A DNA stretch of 64,000 nt, from contig NC_092673.1 in assembly GCF_964355755.1 (NCBI RefSeq), positions 15,629,001 to 15,693,000 on the forward strand, given 5' to 3'. The translations under genes were made by a program, and so were the position numbers. The DNA is from Antedon mediterranea. Its lineage: Eukaryota; Echinodermata; Crinoidea; Comatulida; Antedonidae. Under the pieces are notes generated by a model. That model had not been told where the DNA came from. It saw only the letters and a list, made by a program, of their open reading frames with translations, and made no database searches. Shown here piece by piece: positions 47,601 through 57,500 of this stretch; positions within the stretch are counted from its first letter, which is position 1; every line of letters starts with the position of its first letter.

Positions 47601-50600
47601 GATAATGATTAGGATCTGCATATTAAGCAGAATGTTCCAAGATTTCCTATCTTTATTGTTTCAAAACTAATTAATTAGTATTCAGTATAACCAGGTGGTT
47701 TACACCAAAAGGAAGGTCAAAAACAACATGGATGACAAACATTAAAAAAGAAACATTTTCACATGCGGACCTATACACATACTTGCTAAAAAACATACAG
47801 AGTGGAGAACACAAGTGATACGCGTACAACGAGTAGCGTTTAAGATGATGATGATGTAAATGTCTATTATACAGATAATATAAAGGCTAAGGTAGCGATG
47901 ATGGGACAAACCTCAGATCACTATCAATAACAGTAGGAACATGGCAGATAACTTTTACTGGTGACCGTATGATATCAGTCTTAACTTCAACCTCTGCCAT
48001 GCTAAGATCTTTTCTTCCTCCACTGGCATCCACAAGAACAACTGGAGAGCCATGAGGTGGTTTAGGTCTATCAGATTTTGGTGTCTGTGAGGATAGAATG
48101 GAAATAAGATTATCATATGTATTTTAAAAAAAGAAAAAAACAATTAAGCACACAAAATGGATTATATGTTTCAACAGATTAATAGGAAAACCCAAAGCTA
48201 TAAAATACTGCCATACACACACTTAATACATTGATCGTTTAATCATAAAAATCTGCATAACAGGTGGACAACTAAGTCTTCCTGTTAAACCAGGAAACCA
48301 ATCTGGATCAATTAAGAATCAGAAAAACATATTTGTACAAAATAATGAAAAACCTACTATTGTAAAAGGTGTGATGTGCCCAAATATGGTAGTGATATAT
48401 ATTCAAATATACAGTAGTAGTGATATGACATCATCATTTCCATATATTTGGAATACCAAGAGAACTAAATGATAAACTTTATAATGTGCTGCAAATAAAG
48501 CAGGTTTGAATTCACGCAGACGGGGTAAACTCAATTATTGGAAGTGCATTTTCTTACGTTGTATTGGTTGAGTCGCTAGTGGGAACCAAGATTAATGAAG
48601 AAGGCACAGATTAAGTCTCTTATCAAAAGTACTAAAACGTACCTTAAATGTAACCTCTGGATCTGAATCCGATAAATCAAGTGTGTGTGTTGGTTTAGGC
48701 TTTGGTGGCGAGGACGGCGTTATGCTCTGGTGGGAAGACCTAAAATAACTGCTACTTGGAAAACTATAAAAAAAAGGTTACTGTAATTAGTTGGTAAACT
48801 ATAATTATTTATTTATTTTTATTTTATTTTATTTTATTTTTTCTATTTTATTCAATCAAAACCAACAGCGATAAATACCGCCACTAACAGGTTTGAAACA
48901 TAAAACAATACAACATCAAAAACGGTTAACAATAAAATACAGATAAAATATATATATATATATATAAAACATAGATTGGCATGCCATTATAACTAGTTTC
49001 AAATTTTGTTACCTATTCTATTGACTATTAAAATTAACCAAGAATGTACAATATTCACTCAACATTAGGACAGAAATCTGTATCTGATTTAGGTGTTACC
49101 TAGTTTGTAAAAAATGAATCATGTCCGATTAGGCTCATTTCCCGGAATTAAAATTTCACTATGTGGTAACTCAGCAAAACTGTTACATTGACAAAAAAAA
49201 GACAGAAGAAAATGCACAAACCAACAGTGGTGTTGGTAGTCTATGAGTGCCGCTTACCTGGATAAACCAACATTAGCCTATTCTTTTTGAAGAGTAAGAA
49301 TTAAAAAGTGGAAAATTTTCATTGAACACTCCCCTCCACAAATGGTATAGTCCATGAACTATGCCCTCAAGTGGGAGCCTCTCCACAAACCACCATCATC
49401 ATTTCTTGAGGGCATAATTTGTGGGGAGGAGTGTTCAAAGGAAATGTCTACCTTTTGAGTTATATCTCGTTCTTCAAGGAGAATAGTCTATTGTCGCTTT
49501 ATCCAGGTAAGCTAGTCATGAAATAAAAACAGAATGATACTGATTGAAAGAAACTTTCCAAATTTGTGTAAGCAGGTCAACAAGAATTAGCCTACCACAA
49601 AAAAGGGCAACGCAGTGACTGCTTCATCCTACCTTACCTTAATCTTGGATTACTTGTTGCATCATTTGATAATCTTGAATAGTTTGACAAACTGCTTAGC
49701 ACCTGCCTTGGTGGTGTACTAAGAGATGCAATTGGTATAGCGCCCTCATGAGGTATGACAACACTTGCTTCACCTAATGTCAAGGAGTAATAATAATTAT
49801 GTATAAAATATTATTATACTTTGTGTATTATAAGTGAATAGCCTTGGGTCTGGGGTTAGTATCTACATGGGAGTTGGTGTCCACCGAAAAAGTATATTAA
49901 GCAGTTTTCAATTGATGATCTAGAACTCCATATGGATGTACCAATTACATATACTGTAATATATTTGGTTTGGCAATTTTTGTTTAACCAAATCTGGTTG
50001 AATGAATTTGACAACCTTAGATTATGTTATCCCAATTATGCGTATTTCTCCTTTTGTGGAAATCAGAAGACAACGGTTTATCGCAAATAGCGTGCGCAAT
50101 GGATGGTGGGAAGGGTTTGGGAGCAAACGTTATACAAGTACGTACGTGATTTGTTGTTTATACGTTCATGTCGTCAGCCCACGAATTTCACGTCGGCAAT
50201 CAGCAATTGCCGACCTTATTGCCGACCTTAAATTGTCAGAGGACGGCAAGAGATTGCCGACCTAGAAACTAGGCTAGATCCCTCCTTTCAAGCCTCCTAG
50301 CAACAACATGGTACTTTAAGGGATCGTATCATTGAAATTTTAACAGGCATATTCACCACCATGTTGTGTTTAGTTAACAAACCATGGAATTAAGATGATC
50401 CCTGAATTCACTCAACCATTACATCATTTTGTGTGTGAGCTGCATGCTTTCCTATCAACCAAGCTGGCTGGGCACAGCGCTGCGCGCCACAGACCTGTGT
50501 AGGGGAATACCCTGTGTTATGCGCGATTTGAACGATTTGCGCAATTTGAAATTGCGCAAAAAAATCCTTGCGCAATTTGAAATTGCGCAAAGAATTCTTG

Positions 50601-52564
50601 CGCAATTTTAAATTGCGCAAGGATTTTTTTGCGCAATTTCAAATTGCGCAATCAACTTGCGCAATTTCAAATTGCGCAAGAAAATCTTTGCGCAATTTTA
50701 AATTGCGCTGCACAATTTGTAAATTGCGCAAGATAGTTCTTGCGCAATATGACACCTTTGCGCAATTTGAAAACGAACTGTAAATTTTCCCATACATGGC
50801 TAGGCTAGGCCTAGGCAGAGGAGTTTAAAATTTAGTATTTTATTATATAAATAAGACCATTTCAATGAAGATAATGTTTAATACTCACTTTTTAAGTTTT
50901 TAATATTAGTTTAAGCTAGGCCATGTAACCTAGTCAGTATCAGTAGTCCAGACCCTAGCTAGGCTAGAGTAGTATAGCCGGCCGCCCGCGCCGCGCCCGC
51001 CTGGTGGAACACCACCGCTTCGTTTTCCTTCGTCGGTTCTTCGACGGTATGCTAACTTATAACAATATTTGCACTACTAAAATAAGGAAATGCGATATTT
51101 ATCTTTAATTTTGAATCATTCTTAGAAATTACTATAAAATATGGGTGTGCATGATTTCACAATCTGTCGAAAAACCTTGCGCAATTTGCAGATTACTTGC
51201 GCAATTTAATACGTTGCTTGCGCAATTTGAAACACATGTTTCAATTCAAATTGCGCAAGGATTTTTTTTGCGCAATTTCAAATTGCGCAAATCGTTCAAA
51301 TCGCGCATAACACCCTGTTATGCCAAGCAAGCAACTATGCTCTGTGTACGGCTAGCTCCAGAACCATGATGTTCAGCAATTAATTATCAAATAGAATTTA
51401 TCTTGTAGATTTTAGTGTTAGGTTTTTATATTTTTTTAAAGTTAATTTTGCTAGTTCTTTTTGCATAACATATAGCTAGGTAGGGAGGCTAGGCCTAGCT
51501 AGGCCTTTTAGGTTAGCAAGAGGTTTATTTAGGCCTTGGGGTGAATTTTCTATTTTTAGAACTGCCGAGACTGCCGACCTTGGCGAATTTAAGGTCGGCA
51601 ATTTTTTGCCGACCTTCTTTTTTCTGAATTTCGTGGGCTGTGTCGTGACGTTTGCTCCCAAACCCTTCCCATCGTGCATTGTGCAATGACGTTCTTGGCG
51701 AAATCAAGCTAAGTATTTCGATAAACCCAATTGAACAAATGACGCACACGTAATAATAATGCATAATTTGCTGCACTGGGTTGAAATCTTTTTTTTTATT
51801 CTCCATATTTTATAAAAACATAAGACATTTTTTTAAACATGTATTGTCCCTTGAAACACAACAAAATAAAGGTCAAAATATTCTATATTTAAATTGGATA
51901 AATCAAAGTAATATTAAAGTTATTCACTTAAAGTCGAAAAGTGAATAACTATTATGATACTTCAAAATGACCTACTTTTTTTCGAAATATTTTTTAAAAC
52001 ATTTTTTTGGGAATTAGTCAATAGGACAATACATCTTTAAATGTATTTTGTTTTATACCAGTATATATGTTACATCTCTTATGGTTACAGTATAGTATAG
52101 GCACGGCATAGCCTAGATAGATAGCTAGGTAGCCTAACATAACATTATAAAATAAAAATATACAAACCATCGACATCAGTTTCACGCAAAGCACTGTATT
52201 CTCCAGGAGATGCATATACTGTCAGGCTATCGGCTAACGATGGCTTGCTAACCAACCTACCCTGGCTAAGAGAGTGTCTGGGAAAAGAAAAAAGAAAATA
52301 CATACAATCACGGCCGAAATGACCTCCGTCCAGATGCACCCCACAAGCCGCCCGCCACGGTGGCCAGGGTGGGTTAGAAAATAGATGATAGTGGCCTAGG
52401 CCTAGGCCTACCTACTGGCCTAGGTAATAGGCCTAGACTTGAAAGAACAAAACATTCAAGTCTCTACTTATAACGTATAAAAAATGTGTAATTGAGTAAA
52501 ACCTCTTTTCTTTGCTAATGTGTTCTACTGGAGCAGTTCGGTACAACGATCGCTTAACCGACAT
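32638..52564 (-). CDS. HAUS8: HAUS augmin-like complex subunit 8, with long N-terminal extension
   Basis: HAUS8 links augmin to microtubules for branching nucleation in the spindle. Seventeen coding exons, all frame-consistent: 52564-52503, 52277-52168, 49773-49638, 48763-48643, 48084-47912, 47485-47322, 42979-42871, 42483-42446, 42347-42250, 40165-39661, 38160-38087, 36757-36689, 36246-36208, 34551-34432, 33866-33725, 33615-33465 and 32731-32638 (stop TAA), giving 734 residues. Family matches: KEKKKKQRGRAVQSRY (about residue 300) corresponds to the basic N-terminus of vertebrate HAUS8. FQEQFRTLARGVDTTRHQL with the following LPENEDFYQDELQRAL matches its C-terminal core. Coiled-coil exons lie between. 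The human protein is about 410 residues, so about 290 N-terminal residues (exons 1-7; Ser/Pro-rich, unrecognised) are extra. No stop or ATG separates them from the HAUS8 part, but two genes cannot be fully excluded. Confidence 0.88.
33465..33866 (-). CDS. HAUS8: HAUS8 exons 15-16, diagnostic C-terminal core
   Basis: Exon 33866-33725 encodes REGLGPVVAHCKTFQEQF and then the VDTTRHQL motif; exon 33615-33465 encodes DELQRALNESQKLLGEI. The order and spacing match the vertebrate HAUS8 segment around LDTTRHELP. This pair is the strongest evidence for the gene name. Confidence 0.93.
34146..34395. mobile_element. MITE with ACTGTATATCC/GGTATAATCC ends, copy 1
   Basis: The ends ACTGTAAATACTTGGATATAAT and ATTATACCAAAGGATATACAGT are inverted. 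A second copy in the opposite orientation lies at 36788-37044. Both are in HAUS8 introns. Confidence 0.65.
35018..35339. mobile_element. MITE with TACTCGGGGTAC inverted ends, copy 1
   Basis: Starts TACTCGGGGTAC and ends GTACCCCGAGTA. It is about 320 bp and strongly similar to 35827-36122 (shared TAATGACGTCATAAGAC and CATGTCCCTGTAGTATATTC). Confidence 0.8.
35410..35480 (-). pseudogene. Degenerate tRNA-Val-like sequence
   Basis: On the minus strand AACACGCAGAAGGTCCCGG, a TTTGAGC loop and a GGCGAAACC end, followed by a T run, resemble the 3' half of tRNA-Val. The 5' half is not a tRNA. Confidence 0.5.
35668..35738 (-). tRNA. tRNA-Val (AAC)-like gene or pseudogene
   Basis: The minus strand reads TAGTGGTTATCACGTTTGC, then anticodon AAC in TTAACACGC, AGAAGGTACC, a TTCGAGC T-loop and CGAAACC, followed by a run of T that could terminate Pol III. 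Box A, box B and the anticodon arm are excellent tRNA-Val(AAC) matches. The acceptor stem has about two mismatches, so it may be a pseudogene or the head of a SINE. Confidence 0.55.
35827..36122. mobile_element. MITE with TACTCGGGGTAC inverted ends, copy 2
   Basis: About 296 bp with the same ends and interior as copy 1 at 35018-35339, same orientation. Confidence 0.8.
36788..37044. mobile_element. MITE with ACTGTATATCC/GGTATAATCC ends, copy 2
   Basis: Ends CGTATATCCTCTGGTATAGT and ATTATACCGGAGGATATAC; inverted relative to the copy at 34146-34395. Located in a HAUS8 intron. Confidence 0.65.
37179..37670. mobile_element. MITE with AGGTTTCGCAAC ends, copy 1
   Basis: Begins AGGGAGGTTTCGCAACG, then CTACGAATACGATAACGAAA, and ends GGTTGCGAAACCTCCCT. 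Interior shares AACATCAAAGCGAGTGA and TTTTGTAGTTACGAATATG with the copy at 38872-39352. Confidence 0.85.
37800..38060 (+). mobile_element. tRNA-derived SINE with poly(A) tail
   Basis: A box A-like TAGCTTTTTGGTTATGATGC is followed by a box B GGGTTCAAGCCCC about 40 bp on, then a 150-bp body and a poly(A) run at 38045-38059. This arrangement is typical of a tRNA-derived SINE. Target duplications were not identified. Confidence 0.7.
38171..38545. repeat. 14-bp minisatellite
   Basis: About 26 nearly perfect copies of TTATTGTATTAATG in a HAUS8 intron, with a single variant (TATCAATG) near 38230. Confidence 0.97.
38872..39352. mobile_element. MITE with AGGTTTCGCAAC ends, copy 2
   Basis: Begins AGAGAGGTTTCGCAATC and ends GGTTGCGAAATCTCCCT; same family and same orientation as 37179-37670. 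Confidence 0.85.
39788..40021 (-). repeat. HAUS8: Three 78-bp coding repeats in HAUS8 exon 10
   Basis: Within exon 40165-39661 a 26-residue unit (core DLHQSHIQEDVRASHKKSSK) occurs three times in tandem, residues about 386-463 of the model. Units two and three are nearly identical; unit one is more diverged. Confidence 0.93.
40205..41935. repeat. 22-bp minisatellite with higher-order structure
   Basis: Irregular copies of ATGGATATTCATATCATACT run from 40230 to 40500 and 40790 to 40880. A regular array of the 22-bp form with an AAAT join then fills 40980-41935. Blocks with GGACATTC instead of GGATATTC recur near 41390-41480 and 41695-41800, each preceded by a TATTATATTAAATGG variant, showing an about 320-330-bp higher-order unit. 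The array lies in the HAUS8 intron between exons 10 and 9. Confidence 0.95.
42979..47322. other. Large HAUS8 intron 6
   Basis: A 4.3-kb intron. It holds GATATTAT-type simple repeat (43680-43760 and 44072-44110) and a direct duplication of about 315 bp. A 21-bp hairpin with AGAGTGAAATT arms lies near 47160. No further exon is supported. Confidence 0.6.
43757..44425. repeat. Direct duplication of about 315 bp
   Basis: 43757-44071 and 44111-44425 match almost throughout (for example GGTTTCTGGGCAGTCCTTTT and GTGTATGGGCATCTGTGGCT), separated by GATATTAT repeats, with a few substitutions. Confidence 0.9.
48370..48600. repeat. Fragments of two MITE families
   Basis: 48370-48450 carries GATGTGCCCAAATATGGTAG, as in the element at 9055. 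48490-48600 carries AGCAGGTTTGAATTCACGCAG and ends CTAGTGGGAACCAAG, as in the cluster at 19553-20236. Confidence 0.65.
48815..48975. repeat. TTTTA repeat and (TA)n run
   Basis: ATTTT pentanucleotide repeats near 48815-48850 and a (TA)n run at about 48950-48966, in a HAUS8 intron. Confidence 0.85.
49252..49516. mobile_element. Hairpin MITE in HAUS8 intron
   Basis: GCTTACCTGGATAAA at the left and TTTATCCAGGTAAGC at the right are inverted repeats. A longer inner pair, GAACACTCCCCTCCACAAAT and its complement, makes most of the 265 bp fold back. Confidence 0.8.
50085..51690. mobile_element. 1.6-kb TIR element containing GCGCAATTT palindrome arrays
   Basis: GGGAAGGGTTTGGGAGCAAA at 50107 recurs inverted ending near 51667, with flanking TGCGCAATGGATGGT and TGCACAATGCACGAT, and the next inner blocks (CAGCCCACGAA, GGTCGGCAA) are also inverted. 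Inside are two arrays of TTGCGCAATTTGAAATTGCG-type palindromes at 50530-50770 and 51175-51310. No transposase is seen. It lies in a HAUS8 intron. Confidence 0.75.
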
Positions 52565-53420
52565 TTTGTATTTCCCGCATTTCCGTAATCACACACACAC
52601 CAGGGATATAACAACTTCAAAAACAATTTCTCTGAAATGTTTTATAAATTACCTTTAAATTTTCAAAACAAAGACATTTTTCTAAATAATTATGTAAATG
52701 ATAATTATAACATTGATTAGTTATATTAAAACAAAATCTAATTTAATTGAATGAACTCTTTTGTTGCAAAGATTGTCTTCCCTGTAATAGATTGGATCAG
52801 CCAGGTCACACACACAGAAGGTCATAAAAAACAATAATAAAAGTCACATGTAGCCAGATTTTCTAAAAATTTACATTATTCAATCTATTATTACTCTAAC
52901 TTGTGATATATCTTTATCGTACCGAATATAGTAATTGTATAGAAATTGTTTCAGGGTTACAAAATGATTATTTTGTTTGTAAAAATGTACTTTCATCAGG
53001 ACATCATGGTGAAGATGTTGATTGAATTGAATTTCTTCCATCTCTGGTATCATGTCATCTTTTAACTAACTACTACTACTTCACTGTAGTAGAAGAGAAG
53101 AGATTGTAAAATGGTAATAGTAAGTTCTTTAGATTGTAAAATGTAAAAGTAATTTAGTTTTAAGATGATCAAGATTAGACCTAGAAAGAAGAAGTGAAGT
53201 TTATGAAAAATAAAACTAAATTTCTATGAATATTTTCTACAATCTACAGTATTATAAAATGCTTTTCATTTTGCAGATACAGGTTTACCACATTCTGGTT
53301 CTACCAGGGCTGCATCAGTCTACCACATCATGCGTTATGTTTTGCTCCATTCTATAGGTTAAAATGTTGTCCAATTGAAATGTCTCGGGCTAAAAATTTA
53401 TAATGTTTTTATTTTTACAG
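52565..53420. promoter_or_regulatory. Putative shared promoter region, HAUS8 and plus-strand gene
   Basis: The HAUS8 ATG (52564, minus) and the plus-strand exon at 53421 diverge from this 856-bp interval, which must hold both start sites or a 5' UTR exon of the right-hand gene. No TATA box or known element is clear. Confidence 0.4.
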
Positions 53421-53617
53421 AGCACAAAACTGTACAAACACTCTTGCCTGTCAAGTTATGGCGTTCCGTGGATCGGTGGTCAGTATTGGATCTGTTTCAC
53501 CCGCTTCAAACTTCTCGTCTGGATCTCAACTACGACATGCATATTCACAAAGGGATATTAACTCTATTTCGGGACCGCAGTATCAGTCACAGCATCATAT
53601 ACCTCTGTCTACGATCA
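53421..53617 (+). CDS. First coding exon of an unrecognised gene
   Basis: A TTTATTTTTACAG acceptor precedes 53421 and a GTAAGT donor follows 53617. An ATG at 53458 opens 53 codons reading MAFRGSVVSIGSVSPASNFS and then a Ser/Gln/His-rich stretch, with one base left over (phase 1). Base composition is unlike the intronic surroundings. The presence of an acceptor means an upstream 5' UTR exon exists. Head to head with HAUS8. The protein is not recognised. BEL element 2 begins 46 bp after the donor. Confidence 0.6.
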
Positions 53618-53663
53618 GTAAGTAGGATACCATTAATTTTCCTTAGGGCCTATTCACCAGTTC

Positions 53664-54535
53664 TGTGCTGCCCTCGATAACGGTCGCGTCTTCTAGACAG
53701 CCAGATAACCAAATAAGACACTAGATGTACATATAGTAGTTAGAGTTTCGTTACTAACGTTTATTATGCGTCATATCGTAGTATATTATATTGGTAAAAC
53801 TGTGGAGGATTACAAAGAAAAACATTATCTAGACTACATTAAAAATAGCAATACAGCGTACAAACATTGTATTTAGCTGTTTAAGCAAAAAAGGTAACGT
53901 AAATGCTAATCATATATAACTGCTATACTAACCTAAATTAATTAATATCTTTAATTGCTATAACATTTCAACAAAGGTTTAGGCATCAATGGTAAAATTA
54001 TGCCTTATATGCATTAAGACTAGGAATGAATTAACAATAAATCATCGTCCTAGATTGTAGACTGTAATTATTAAAATAGATACTGTACATATATAGCCAG
54101 TACTATATAAAGTAGTAACTTGATTAAATAGTATATATGGACCTATATATGGCCTAATTAAAAGTTAAAATAACAATTATAAATTAACATGTACTTACAC
54201 ACTGTGATTCTCAAATAGAGGCACGTCAAAGATATAAAAAGAAATGAAACTTGTAAACGAAAAGCATATAAAAGCTTGTGGACTTCTCTCAGTGAATGCT
54301 ACTGTATTACTAATACTTTATACTGTACAATGTACAAATTAAGTCAATGCATTGGAATGTCCAAATCCAAACAAGTGCCTTAATGATAATACAGTGTGGT
54401 ACTCCAGGTCAAAACTAGGAGTAACCATGGTAACAATTAAAGTTGCAATAAATTCAATAGTGTACTGACTACATTTTATATTTAGGATAACTATACTAAA
54501 TAAATTTGTAAGGAAATTTATTTGGAGACAAAATA
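53664..54535 (-). repeat. 3' LTR of BEL element 2
   Basis: 872 bp; matches 60246-61117 except at 53802. On the coding strand the LTR begins TATTTTG and ends CAGCACA. Confidence 0.95.
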
Positions 54536-54568
54536 CTCCTCGTCTGGCATAACTCATGTCATAACTAA

Positions 54569-57500
54569 CTATTCGGATACAAGAACCACCAGATCTGAAA
54601 TTGGTCTTGAATATTTTTTCATTCCATCTCCCTTCTGCGTTGTCAGTTCAACGTGCCTCACTAGGCCATCTGTACCAAGAAAAGCTTTCACCACTCTTGC
54701 AATCTGCCATTCGTTTCGATGTGCTTGCTTGTCTTTAAGCAACACAATATCCCCTTTCTTAATTGATTGCTTGGTGTCTTGCCATTTAGGTCGACGTTGC
54801 AAGTTTGAAATGTAGTCTTGCTTCCAACGTTTCCAGAAAGAATTCGCCAAACTCTGGACATGTCTCCACTGGGAAGTGTAAGATGTATTTGCGTCAAAAT
54901 GTCCTAGGGGTGCACAATTTGTATTTGGTTTTTGCGTAAGCAACATAGAAGGTGTTAGGATTGTTGGTGCATCAGGATCAGTTGAAACCGGTACCAATGG
55001 TCTGGAATTAATAATGTCCACGACTTCTGCCATCAACGTTGTAAGAATTTCATGGGTCAGTCTTGCTTGTTGATGTTGATTCAACATGGAGTCGAGAATG
55101 CGGCGTGCAATTCCAATCATCCTCTCCCAGGCTCCTCCCATGTGGGACGAATGAGGTGGGTTGAAGATCCATTTGCATACTTTAGACTGAAGAAAGTTCT
55201 TAACATCATGCGTTCCTATCTGAAGGTTGAGTTCCCTTACCGCTCCAACAAAATTAGTTCCTCTATCGGATCGAATAATTCTTGCTGGTCCCCGAAGTGC
55301 AAAGAATCTGCGAAGGGCGTTGATTAAGCTTGAAGCTGTCATTGTCTCTAGAACTTCAATGTGCACGGCACGAGTCGACATGCACAAGAAGATTACCGCC
55401 CATCGTTTGCTATTGGCACTTCCACCCCTGGTACGTCTAGAAGTCACATTCCAGGGTCCAAAGACGTCTATGCCCACACTGGTAAACGGAGGTGATGGTG
55501 TGATGCGGTCTAGTGGTAAGTCTGCCATCTTCTGTGTCGCAGTTTTGCCTCTTAATTTTCTGCAGGTCACACACTTGTATATCATTGTTGAAACAAGCCG
55601 TTTTCCTCCAATAACCCAATATCCACCGGATCGTATTGCTCCTTCAGTTATGTGACGACCTTGATGGGCCACTCTGCGGTGATGATACCTAGCAATCAAG
55701 GTTGCCACATGGTTATCCGCTGGTAGAATTATTGGATGTTTTTGGTTGTAATCTATCTCTAGATTTTCAGAGCGCCCTCCGATTCTAAGTAGCCCGTCGT
55801 CTCCCAAAATAGGATCTAACTTACGAAGAGTGCTGGTCTTTGGTAATGGACGTCTCCTTTTTAGACATGCAATTTCATCTAGGTACGTCTCTTCTTGGAC
55901 CGCCTGCACCACAACGATTTTGGCTGCGCTAATCTCCTCTAGTGTTATCTGGGAAGTAAACATTCCCCATCCGTTGTTCTCTTTCAACTTGAACGAAGCT
56001 GCCACCTTCTTAAGTTTTGCTATTACAAGTAACAGTCTTTGCCAATCAGAAAAACGTTTAAAACGTGAGTTGCCAAGTCGTGGCTCGACGGTATGTGTTG
56101 ACATTGTGGTGACAGTAGGTCTCACTTCGTCATCTTCATCCGGATCTATCAAGTCAAATGTGTTTTCAGGAACTGATGTCTGTGGCCCGCCAGTCTGGAC
56201 GATGATTGGGCCATCGAACCAGTTGCTGCAAATGAGAGCATCTGGAGCAGTTGGTCTTGAGGCAAAGTCTGCAGGGTTGCTCTCAGTTGCTACATAGTGC
56301 CATTGATTTGGAGATGTTGATCTTGTGATCCGGTTGATTCTATTTGCTACATAAACATAGAAGCGGCGTTTCTTATTATTTATGTAACCAAGCACTACAC
56401 GACTGTCCGTATAAAATTTCACCGTATCAAAGCGGATGTCCATTTCATCTTTTATGAGTTCGAACATTTCAGTCGCTAATACCGCAGCACACAATTCCAA
56501 TCTAGGAACTGTGTGAGCTGGTTTGGGAGCTACCTTGCTTTTGGACAAAACGAACCCAGTGTGACGGCCTACTTCGCTGGTCACAGTAAGATAGGCGACA
56601 GCTCCGATAGCTTGAGTTGACGCATCTGAGAAAATACTCAACTCTTTTCTCGTAGCCAGTTTTACTGAAGTTTGTACATAACATCTTGGTACCTTAAGAT
56701 TTTCCAGGTGGACTAGTGACTGTTTCCAACTGTCCCACTCTTCTTTGTATTCTGGATTAAGAGGAGCGTCCCAATCGACAGTTCCGGAGCTTAACGTTCT
56801 CACAAGGATTTTCCCTTGTAGAGTGATTGGCGATACAAGACCTAATGGGTCAAATAGGCTGTTGACCACAGACAAAACTCCCCTTCTAGTGTATTCATCA
56901 TTCTTTTGTGCTGATATCTTGAAGGTGAAGCTGTCTGTTTCCAAGTCCCATGATACCCCGAGACTTCGTTGGCATGGTGGAGTTTCGCTTTTCAGATTGA
57001 TGTTTTGTAAGTCTTTGGCCTTGTCTGCTTCGTCCAAAGCAGCCATTACTTGTCCACTGTTGGACGCTATTTTGTGAAGGTGTAAGTTGCTTTCTGCAAG
57101 CATTGCCTTCGATTTTTGTATTAAGGCAATTGCTTCTTCTGCAGTAGGTAATGATGTTAGTCCGTCATCAACGTAAAAATTACGCAAAATATACTGACTT
57201 GCTTCCGAACCATATTTTTGTTCGTATTCTTTTGCTGTTCTGCCAATACAATAGATAGACACTGATGGTGATGGGGTGTTACCAAACACGTGGACTTTCA
57301 TTCGGTAATCAATTACTTCGTTATCCATGTTGTTGTCCTTGAACCACATGAATCTAAGATAGTCACAATGATCTTCTCGAACATTGAAGCAGTAGAACAT
57401 CTGTTCAACATCAGCTGTCACTGCAATTGGTTCTTTCCTGAATCTCAAGAGGACACCCAGCAAGGAGTTGTTGAGGTCAGGACCACTCAACAGAACTTTG

